Shown here one piece after another: positions 57,639 through 64,000 of a stretch of 64,000 nt of DNA. The notes under the pieces were generated by a model. The model worked only from the letters and a program-made list of their open reading frames with translations, did not search any database and had not been told where the DNA came from. How positions within the stretch are numbered: the stretch's first letter is position 1; each line of letters starts with the position of its first letter. Both the position numbers and the translations under genes were made by a program. This DNA is from Azoarcus sp. CIB (GTDB taxonomy: Bacteria; Pseudomonadota; Gammaproteobacteria; Burkholderiales; Rhodocyclaceae): NCBI RefSeq assembly GCF_001190925.1, contig NZ_CP011072.1, positions 4,588,001-4,652,000 of the forward strand, in the 5' to 3' direction.

Positions 57639-59996
57639 ATGCGCTGGGTCTTTTATCCCCTCGCGGCACTCATCGCTCTTGTCATTCTCGGCGCGGCAAC
57701 CATTGCGGCAGTCTCTGCATTCGCATGGCCGAACCTGCCTTCGCTGGACGTTCTGACCGATTACCGCCCGAAGATTCCGCTGCGAGTATACACGTCAGAT
57801 GGGTATTTACTCGGGGAATTCGGCGAGGAGCGGCGGGTCGTCGTGGCCATGGACGAAGTCCCGACGATTCTCAAGCAGGCCATCCTCGCCGCCGAGGACG
57901 AGCGCTTCTACGAACACCCCGGAATCGATGTGATCGGGATCGCGCGCGCCGCGCTCGCGAACGTGGTGTCGGGCGGACGCGGCCAGGGCGCGTCGACAAT
58001 CACGATGCAGGTGGCGCGCAATTTCTTCCTGACGCGCGAGAAGACCTTCAACCGCAAGCTTTACGAAATTCTCCTTGCATTGCGCATCGAGCGCAGCCTG
58101 AGCAAGGATCAGATCTTCGAGCTTTACATCAACCAGATTTTCCTCGGTCAGCGCTCGTACGGATTCTCGGCCGCGGCACGCGCCTACTTCGACAAGCCGC
58201 TGAAGGACATCACGGTGGCCGAAGCGGCCATGCTCGCGGGGCTGCCGAAAGCGCCGTCTGCCTACAACCCGATCGCGAACCCGCGCCGGGCGATCCAGCG
58301 CCAGCATTACGTGCTGCGCCGCATGGTCGAAGCCGGCTTCATCGACGAGAAGACCTTCGAGACGGCCCGCGCGGAACCGCTCGTGCTGGCGAACGGGCGT
58401 TCGGCATCGAGTCCCCTGCGCGGCGACTTCGTTGCGGAGATGGCGCGCCAGCTGGCGGTCGAACAGTTTGGCGATCAGGCCTACGATTCGGGCATCCGCG
58501 TGATCACCACGGTGACGCGCGACGAGCAGCAGGCCGCCTACAAGGCCGTCCGCCAGGGAGTGATGGATTACGACCGGCGGCACGGTTACCGCGGCCCCGA
58601 GAGCTTTGTCGACCTGAACGGCGTGAAGGCGAACGACGAAGAGCGGCTCGACGAGTTGCTCTCGGACGTCGCCGACTACGATGACCTGATCGCCGCGCTG
58701 GTTCTCGAGGCGTCACCAAAATCGGTCACTGTCTATCGCCACGGCGAAGTCTCGAAGATCACCGGCGGGGGACTGGCCTTTGCGGCCCCGATGCTCAACG
58801 AACGGGCCCCGCAGGCACGCAAGGTGCGGCGCGGGGCGATCGTGCGCCTCCGCGACCTCGGCGAGAAGGGCTGGGAAATCGCGCAGCTGCCGGACGTGGA
58901 AGCGGCACTGATCGCGGTTGACTCGAAGACGGGTGCGGTTCGGGCACTCATCGGCGGCTTCGATTTCAATCGCAGCAAGTTCAATCACGTGACCCAGGCG
59001 CTACGCCAGCCGGGATCGAGCTTCAAGCCCTTCATCTATTCGGCGGCGCTCGAACGCGGTTTCTCGCCGAGCAGCGTCGAAGAGGACGGGCCGCTGTTCT
59101 TCCCGGCCGGGATCACCGGCAGCAAGGACTGGGAGCCGAAGAACTACGATGGCAAGTACGAAGGACCGATGACGCTACGCGAGGGGCTGGCACGATCGAA
59201 GAACATGATCTCGATCCGGGTGTTGCGCTCGATCACACCCGAGTACGCGCAGGACTACATCACGCGCTTCGGTTTCGATGCAGCCCAGCACCCGCCCTAT
59301 CTGACGATGGCGCTCGGCGCCGGCATGGCGACGCCGTGGCAGATGGCGACCGGCTACGCCGTGTTCGCGAACGGCGGTTACCGCGTCGAACCGTATGTCG
59401 TGAAAGAGATGATCGATGGCCAGGGGCATGTCGTCGCCAAGGTGGACCCACCCGTCGCGGGAGAGAGCGCGCCACGCGTGATCGATCCGCGCAACGCGTG
59501 GCTGATGACCTCGATGATGCAGGACGTGGTCCGGCGCGGTACGGCAACGCGGGCGCTGACCCTCAAACGCGGCGAACTCGCCGGCAAGACGGGAACGACC
59601 AACGACTACGTGGACGCCTGGTTCGCCGGCTTCCACCCGGATCTGGTTGCCGTGAGCTGGATGGGGCACGACCAACCGCGCAATCTGGGACGCGGCGAGA
59701 CCGGCGGTTCGGCCGCCCTGCCGATGTGGGTGAATTTCATGCGCACCGCGCTGAAGACCCTGCCGGAGAAGTCCCCGGCCCGCCCTGACGGGCTGGTCGC
59801 CGTCCATACGGGTTCGGGCCGCGACGAGTTCGTCTATCGCGAGAATGTCCCGTCCGAACCGTTCATGCTCCCGACGGAGACGGAGAACTTGCCCCTACCG
59901 GCCGAGGCTCCGGACGAGGCGCTGCCCCAGATTCGCCCGACGGCGGCCCCGGCCCCCGTGGTTGAGCGCACTCCGATACCGGTGCGGCGCCCGTAG
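57639..59996 (+). CDS. mrcA: Penicillin-binding protein 1A
   Basis: A 785-residue bifunctional murein synthase. One N-terminal membrane helix (about residues 7-30), a GT51 glycosyltransferase domain (AILAAEDERFYEHPGIDVIG; STITMQVARNFFLTREKTF), an OB-like insert, and a transpeptidase domain with SSFK (PGSSFKPFIYSAAL), SKN, and KTGTTNDYVDAWFAGF, so both activities look intact. The C-terminal ~50 residues are proline-rich. Start at 57639. It polymerises and cross-links peptidoglycan during growth. Confidence 0.95.
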   Translation: MRWVFYPLAALIALVILGAATIAAVSAFAWPNLPSLDVLTDYRPKIPLRVYTSDGYLLGEFGEERRVVVAMDEVPTILKQAILAAEDERFYEHPGIDVIGIARAALANVVSGGRGQGASTITMQVARNFFLTREKTFNRKLYEILLALRIERSLSKDQIFELYINQIFLGQRSYGFSAAARAYFDKPLKDITVAEAAMLAGLPKAPSAYNPIANPRRAIQRQHYVLRRMVEAGFIDEKTFETARAEPLVLANGRSASSPLRGDFVAEMARQLAVEQFGDQAYDSGIRVITTVTRDEQQAAYKAVRQGVMDYDRRHGYRGPESFVDLNGVKANDEERLDELLSDVADYDDLIAALVLEASPKSVTVYRHGEVSKITGGGLAFAAPMLNERAPQARKVRRGAIVRLRDLGEKGWEIAQLPDVEAALIAVDSKTGAVRALIGGFDFNRSKFNHVTQALRQPGSSFKPFIYSAALERGFSPSSVEEDGPLFFPAGITGSKDWEPKNYDGKYEGPMTLREGLARSKNMISIRVLRSITPEYAQDYITRFGFDAAQHPPYLTMALGAGMATPWQMATGYAVFANGGYRVEPYVVKEMIDGQGHVVAKVDPPVAGESAPRVIDPRNAWLMTSMMQDVVRRGTATRALTLKRGELAGKTGTTNDYVDAWFAGFHPDLVAVSWMGHDQPRNLGRGETGGSAALPMWVNFMRTALKTLPEKSPARPDGLVAVHTGSGRDEFVYRENVPSEPFMLPTETENLPLPAEAPDEALPQIRPTAAPAPVVERTPIPVRRP

Positions 59997-60023
59997 GAGA
60001 GAATCCCCCGGAGCGCCGCCGGT

Positions 60024-60347
60024 TCAGCCTGCCTTGACGGCGACGGGCGCCCCGGACTGCTGGCTGACGAGTTGCGACAGCATCGCGTAGAGTTCGACGC
60101 CGTCACGCGCGGCGATCCAGCGGCCGGCGTCGTGGCGAAAGTGGAAGCCGCCGGCCTTGGCGGCGACCCAGATCTCGCGCGCGGCCGAGTGGCGGTTGAT
60201 CACCATCTTGCTGCCGTTCTCGAACTCGATCTCCAGCACGCCGCCGGGCATGGTCTCGATGTCCAGTTCGGCACCGCAGGCTTCGAGCGCGGCTTCGATC
60301 CGCACGAGTTCGGCTTCGGCCAGCGCGTTGAACGCCGATTCTTCCAT
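60024..60347 (-). CDS. cyaY: Iron-sulfur assembly protein CyaY (bacterial frataxin)
   Basis: A 107-residue frataxin. An acidic N-terminal helix (EAELVRIEAALEACGAELD) and a beta sheet with VLEIEFENGSKMVIN and EIWVAAKAGGFHF are typical. It binds iron and the cysteine desulfurase IscS and tunes Fe-S assembly. AAGGAG precedes the ATG at 60347. It is divergent from lptM-lysA, a neighbour pattern widespread in proteobacteria. Confidence 0.95.
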   Translation of the reverse strand: MEESAFNALAEAELVRIEAALEACGAELDIETMPGGVLEIEFENGSKMVINRHSAAREIWVAAKAGGFHFRHDAGRWIAARDGVELYAMLSQLVSQQSGAPVAVKAG

Positions 60348-60393
60348 GTTCGCTCCTTCTGTTAGCATTTCCGTTTTTTCGACCGACGACACC

Positions 60394-60564
60394 ATGCGAG
60401 CCATTCCGACCGCTGCCGCGCTGTGCTGCGCCCTTGCCCTGAGCGGTTGCGGGATCAAGGGGCCGCTGTATCTGCCCCAGGTTCCGCCCGCACCGGCCAA
60501 GGCTGCTCCAGCCGCCGGCGTCGATCATAGCAAAGCCCCCAAAGCGACCGACGACTCACGATGA
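60394..60564 (+). CDS. lptM: LPS translocon maturation lipoprotein LptM (YifL-like)
   Basis: A 56-residue lipoprotein. The signal peptide ends in the lipobox LALSGCGIKGPLYLP; CGxKGPLYxP is the LptM hallmark. The rest is a short Pro/Ala-rich tail. LptM helps mature the LPS transporter LptDE. It overlaps lysA by four bases, as often found. Confidence 0.92.
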   Translation: MRAIPTAAALCCALALSGCGIKGPLYLPQVPPAPAKAAPAAGVDHSKAPKATDDSR

Positions 60565-61823
60565 CCTCCCGATTTCCGATTCCCACCCTGACCGAGGGCA
60601 GCGACGGCCTTCAGCTCGAAGGCGTGGCGCTTGCCGCCATCGCGACGCAGTATGGCACTCCGGTTTATGTCTATTCGCGCCGCGCGTTGACCGAGGCCTT
60701 CTCGGCCTACCGCGAGGCACTTGCGGGCCGCCGCGGGCTGGTGTGCTACGCGGTGAAGGCGAATTCGAACCTCGGCGTGCTGTCGGTGTTCGCGCAACTG
60801 GGCGCGGGCTTCGACATCGTCTCGGGCGGCGAGCTCGCGCGGGTGCTGGCCGCCGGCGGCGACGCGGGCAAGGTGGTGTTTTCCGGCGTGGGCAAGAGCC
60901 GTGACGAAATGCGCCAAGCGCTGAAGGCAGGGATCCGCTGCTTCAACGTCGAGTCGGACGCGGAGATCGACCGCCTGAACGAGGTCGCGGGCGAACTCGG
61001 CAAGGTTGCACCGATCGCCTTCCGCGTGAATCCGGACGTCGATCCGAAGACTCATCCCTACATTTCGACGGGCCTCAAGAGCAACAAGTTCGGCGTCGCG
61101 ATCGATGCGGCGGCGGATCTGTATCGCCGCGCGGCGAGCCTGCCGAACCTGCGCGTGAGCGGCGTGGCGTGCCATATCGGCTCGCAGCTGCTGGACCCCG
61201 CACCGATCGCCGAGGCGGCCGGGAAGATCCTCGACCTCGTCGACCGGCTGGCGACCGAGGGGATCACGCTGGACCACATCGACCTCGGTGGCGGACTCGG
61301 CATCCGTTACCGCGACGAGCAGCCGCCAACGGTTGCGGGATACCTTGCTCCGCTGCTGAAGCTGTTCGAGGGGCGCAAGGAGGAGCTGTGCTTCGAACCG
61401 GGCCGCTCACTGGTCGGCAACGCGGGCCTGTTGCTGACGCGCATCGAGTACCTGAAGCCGGGCGAGGAGAAGAACTTCGCGATCGTCGATGCGGCCATGA
61501 ACGATCTGGCGCGCCCGGCGCTGTACGACGCCTACCATGAGGTCGTCGCGGTGCGGCCGCGCACGGGTGCGGCGAAGAACTACGAGATCGTGGGACCGAT
61601 CTGCGAGAGCGGTGACTTCCTTGCGCATGACCGCGAGCTGGCCGTCGAGGCCGGCGACCTTGTTGCGCTGCTGTCTGCGGGCGCCTACGGCATGGCGATG
61701 AGCTCGAACTACAACACCCGTCCGCGCGTCGCCGAGGTCATGGTCGATGGTAGCCGCACGCACCTGATCCGCAGGCGCGAGACCGTCGAGTCGCTCTACG
61801 CGCTCGAATCGCCGTTGACCTGA
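60561..61823 (+). CDS. lysA: Diaminopimelate decarboxylase
   Basis: A 420-residue PLP enzyme (alanine-racemase-like barrel fold) that makes lysine from meso-diaminopimelate. The PLP lysine is in VCYAVKANSNLGVLSVFA; HIDLGGGLGIRY binds phosphate; GPICESGDFLAHDREL carries the active-site Cys; and GAYGMAMSSNYNTRPR lies near the end. It is coupled to lptM and its 3' end overlaps the convergent small gene by 28 bases. Confidence 0.97.
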   Translation: MTSRFPIPTLTEGSDGLQLEGVALAAIATQYGTPVYVYSRRALTEAFSAYREALAGRRGLVCYAVKANSNLGVLSVFAQLGAGFDIVSGGELARVLAAGGDAGKVVFSGVGKSRDEMRQALKAGIRCFNVESDAEIDRLNEVAGELGKVAPIAFRVNPDVDPKTHPYISTGLKSNKFGVAIDAAADLYRRAASLPNLRVSGVACHIGSQLLDPAPIAEAAGKILDLVDRLATEGITLDHIDLGGGLGIRYRDEQPPTVAGYLAPLLKLFEGRKEELCFEPGRSLVGNAGLLLTRIEYLKPGEEKNFAIVDAAMNDLARPALYDAYHEVVAVRPRTGAAKNYEIVGPICESGDFLAHDRELAVEAGDLVALLSAGAYGMAMSSNYNTRPRVAEVMVDGSRTHLIRRRETVESLYALESPLT

Positions 61824-62170
61824 GCCCTCGGGTCGACCTGCTTCCCTTCGGCCTGCGCCTCCTGGATGAGGGCGCGGCCGAAGGCCTTCCAGGCCGGGCC
61901 GCCGTGCGTATGCACGCCGGTGTCGGCGCTCTCCTCCATCACACGCAGCATCAGCACGCCCAGCGCGAAGAGTTCGCCGCGTGCGCGCAGGCGTGCGTCC
62001 GGGTCGGCGAGGAGCGCCTGAGTGTGGCCGGCGCCACCTTGCAGGGCTTCGCGCGCGAGCTTGCGCATGCCGGCCGCGTCGTCCCAGTCCAGTTTGAGCA
62101 CGATGCCGCGCTTGAGGATTTCGCGCTCGAGCTGGCAGGCGTCGCGCTCGAAGTGTTCGAATCCGCTCAT
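61796..62170 (-). CDS. Hypothetical protein at the end of the rhamnose operon
   Basis: A 124-residue protein I do not recognise. It is mainly helical and charged: RDACQLEREILKRGIVLKLD near the start, AREALQGGAGHTQALLADPD in the middle, and VHTHGGPAWKAFGRALIQEA near the end. No signal peptide or membrane segment. It follows rfbD by three bases on the same strand, so it is probably co-transcribed, and its end overlaps lysA by 28 bases tail to tail. The codon use matches its neighbours, supporting a real gene. Confidence 0.65.
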   Translation of the reverse strand: MSGFEHFERDACQLEREILKRGIVLKLDWDDAAGMRKLAREALQGGAGHTQALLADPDARLRARGELFALGVLMLRVMEESADTGVHTHGGPAWKAFGRALIQEAQAEGKQVDPRAQVNGDSSA

Positions 62171-62173
62171 GGC

Positions 62174-63067
62174 TCAGCGTGCAATGTCTTCGACGCAGCG
62201 GCGCAAGGCGTCCTGCCAGTGTGGCATGGCGATGCCGAAACGCGCCGCGAGCCGGTCGGCGGCGAGGCGCGAGTTGGCCGGGCGGGCGGCCGGCACGGGA
62301 TAGGCCGAGGCGGGGATCGGTTCGACGATCGCGACCTTCAGGGCCAGATCCGGTAACGCGGTCCGGGCTGTGGCGAAGATCGCCTCGGCGAAGCCGTGCC
62401 AGCTCGTTTCGCCGGCCGAGGTGAGGTTGAAGATGCCCGACGCGAACGTACGCTCGCGCCGTTCGCGCTGCGCCTGGGCGACGATTTGGGCGGTGGCGTC
62501 GGCGATGTTGCGTGCCCAGGTCGGCGCGCCGTGCTGGTCGGCAACGACACGCAGCTGTTCGCGTTCGGCGCCGAGGCGCAGCATCGTGCGCACGAAGTTG
62601 CCGCCGCGGGAGGCGAACACCCAGGTGGTGCGCAGGATCAGGTGATCGCAGCCGGACTCGCGGATCGCCACTTCGCCGGCGAGCTTGCTGCGGCCGTAGG
62701 CGTTGACCGGGGCGACGGGGTCGTCCTCGGTGTAGGGCGCCGTCTTCGTGCCGTCGAACACGTAGTCGGTCGAGTAGTGCACGAGCAGCGCACCGACCGT
62801 CTTCGCGGCGCGGGCGAGTTCGCCCGGTGCGATACCGTTGATCGTGGTCGCGAGCGCTTCCTCTGACTCGGCCTTGTCCACGGCCGTGTAGGCGGCAGCA
62901 TTGACGATGACGTCGGGGGCGAGGTCGGCAACCAGTGCCGCCAGGGTCTCGGGGCGCGACAGGTCGCAGCGGCTGCGGTCGAGCGCGATGACGTCGCCGA
63001 GCGGCATCAGGCTGCGCGCGAGTTCCCAGCCGACCTGACCGTTGGCGCCGGTGACGAGCAGTCTCAT
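62174..63067 (-). CDS. rfbD: dTDP-4-dehydrorhamnose reductase
   Basis: A 297-residue extended-SDR enzyme, the last step in dTDP-L-rhamnose synthesis. LLVTGANGQVGWELARSL binds NADPH; the active site is YSTDYVFDGTK with NAYGRSKLAGE downstream. It overlaps rfbC by four bases. The product feeds O-antigen or exopolysaccharide synthesis. Confidence 0.95.
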   Translation of the reverse strand: MRLLVTGANGQVGWELARSLMPLGDVIALDRSRCDLSRPETLAALVADLAPDVIVNAAAYTAVDKAESEEALATTINGIAPGELARAAKTVGALLVHYSTDYVFDGTKTAPYTEDDPVAPVNAYGRSKLAGEVAIRESGCDHLILRTTWVFASRGGNFVRTMLRLGAEREQLRVVADQHGAPTWARNIADATAQIVAQAQRERRERTFASGIFNLTSAGETSWHGFAEAIFATARTALPDLALKVAIVEPIPASAYPVPAARPANSRLAADRLAARFGIAMPHWQDALRRCVEDIAR

Positions 63068-63609
63068 TCGAAAACCTCACATTGTGCGAGGGGCTTGCCC
63101 TCGCGGTCTTTTGCCGACAGTTGCGGCTCGCCGGCGAGCGGCCATTCGACGCCGACGGTCGGGTCGTTCCACGCCAGGCAGCGCTCGTGTTCGGGGGCGT
63201 AGTAGTCGGTGGTCTTGTAGAGGAAATCCGCGGACTCGGACAGCACGACGAAGCCGTGTGCGAAGCCGGGCGGGATCCACAGCTGGCGGTGGTTGTCCTC
63301 GCTGAGCTCGACGCCCGTCCAGCGGCCGAAGCTCGGCGAACGGCGGCGCAGGTCGACGACGACGTCGAACACGGAGCCGCGCACGACGCGCACGAGCTTC
63401 CCCTGCGGCTGACGGATCTGGTAATGAAGGCCGCGCAGGACGCCGCGCGCGGAGCGGGAGTGGTTGTCCTGCACGAACTGCTCGTCGAGGCCCGTGGTGT
63501 CGCGGAAGGCGCGTGCGTTGAAGCTTTCGAAGAAGAAGCCGCGTGCGTCGCCGAACACCCTGGGTTCGATGATCAGCACGTCGGGGACCGCGGTGGAAAT
63601 GACCTTCAT
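63064..63609 (-). CDS. rfbC: dTDP-4-dehydrorhamnose 3,5-epimerase
   Basis: A 181-residue cupin-fold epimerase. FFFESFNARAF near residue 26, DNHSRSARGVLRGLHYQ with the catalytic His, VFDVVVDLRRRSPSFG, and WIPPGFAHGFVVLS are family signatures. One-base overlap (TGATG) with rfbA upstream. Normal length. Confidence 0.96.
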   Translation of the reverse strand: MKVISTAVPDVLIIEPRVFGDARGFFFESFNARAFRDTTGLDEQFVQDNHSRSARGVLRGLHYQIRQPQGKLVRVVRGSVFDVVVDLRRRSPSFGRWTGVELSEDNHRQLWIPPGFAHGFVVLSESADFLYKTTDYYAPEHERCLAWNDPTVGVEWPLAGEPQLSAKDREGKPLAQCEVFE

Positions 63610-64000
63610 CAGAACACCTTTTCTTCGAGCACGCGCAACAGGTACTGACCATAGCCGTTCTTCGCGAGCGGCTTGGCGAGTTCGGCGAGTTGGGCGGCGT
63701 CGATCCAGCCCGCGCGCCAGGCGATTTCTTCCGGACAGGCGATCTTGAGACCCTGACGCTTTTCGATCGTCTGGATGAAGAGGCCCGCCTCGAGCAGACT
63801 CTCGTGCGTACCGGTGTCGAGCCAGGCGTGGCCGCGGCCCATGACCTGCACGTCGAGCGCGCCAGCTTCGAGGTAGTGGCGATTGACGTCGGTGATCTCG
63901 AGCTCGCCGCGCGGGCTGGGCTTGAGAGCACGCGCGATGTCGACGACGCGCTCGTCGTAGAAGTAGAGACCGGTGACGGCGTAGCGGCTCTTCGGTTTCG
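63609..64000 (-). CDS. rfbA: Glucose-1-phosphate thymidylyltransferase (5' end beyond window)
   Basis: The last ~130 residues of RfbA, open to the window edge. The segments [51 protein letters not shown] and [16 protein letters not shown] are diagnostic. The N-terminal nucleotide-binding part (~165 residues) lies outside. First step of dTDP-rhamnose synthesis; an rfbB dehydratase gene would be expected further upstream. Confidence 0.94.
   Translation of the reverse strand, partial: KPKSRYAVTGLYFYDERVVDIARALKPSPRGELEITDVNRHYLEAGALDVQVMGRGHAWLDTGTHESLLEAGLFIQTIEKRQGLKIACPEEIAWRAGWIDAAQLAELAKPLAKNGYGQYLLRVLEEKVF

Overview
The window is a GC-rich chromosomal segment of a Gram-negative bacterium, most likely a betaproteobacterium of the Rhodocyclales (Azoarcus/Aromatoleum/Thauera group). 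This rests on the very high GC content, the pilMNOPQ-aroK-aroB-dgt-gltBD order, a MaoC-phosphotransacetylase fusion next to ackA, an RquA-type rhodoquinone enzyme and a cobalt-early cobalamin gene set. The taxon is inferred from gene content; no rRNA or tRNA is present. Gene density is high. I see no prophage, transposase or CRISPR array.

Layout. 0.1-0.7 kb: a RelE/ParE-type toxin-antitoxin pair. 0.8-3.8 kb: an acetate-type symporter pair (DUF485 + ActP) divergent from a crotonase. 4.0-9.5 kb: late cobalamin genes (cobQ, cbiB, threonine-phosphate decarboxylase, a btuF-like binding protein) with an embedded YhcC-type radical SAM gene. 9.5-13.3 kb: an M48 peptidase, an RhlE-type helicase and rquA. 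13.4-23.2 kb: a cobalamin riboswitch followed by corrin-ring genes cobM, cbiX, cobH, cbiD, cbiET, cobI, cbiG, cobE, the cobalt uptake pair cbtB-cbtA, and cobJ. 23.2-31.7 kb: two different CoA-transferases, dinB, a YdgA-like protein, a GcvA-type regulator, an SDR and a YbjQ protein. 31.8-36.9 kb: small housekeeping or unknown genes and a multicopper oxidase. 37.1-43.1 kb: glmU-glmS and the fused pta plus ackA. 43.3-57.5 kb: gltD/gltB, dgt, aroB, aroK and pilQPONM, all on the minus strand. 57.6-64 kb: PBP1A, cyaY, lptM, lysA and a dTDP-rhamnose operon cut by the window edge.

How it fits together. The cobalamin genes look like the cobalt-early (anaerobic-type) route: CbiX inserts cobalt, then CobI, CobJ, CobM, CbiD, CbiG, CbiET and CobH build the ring, and CobQ, CbiB and the decarboxylase act late. 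CbtAB and a BtuF-like protein would import cobalt and corrinoid. A precorrin-6A reductase, the a,c-diamide synthase and nucleotide-loop assembly genes are not in the window. Acetate/acyl-CoA metabolism recurs (ActP, crotonase, two CoA-transferases, Pta-AckA), and two of these loci share an inverted-repeat motif TCCATA-N8-TATGGA. RquA suggests rhodoquinone-based low-oxygen respiration.

Intergenic regions are rich in several families of REP-like palindromes, many at gene junctions within the cobalamin cluster. The most interesting regulatory reading is upstream of gltB: a good sigma70-type promoter followed by a terminator-like hairpin and a candidate 20-codon leader frame. I found no clearly new multi-gene system.
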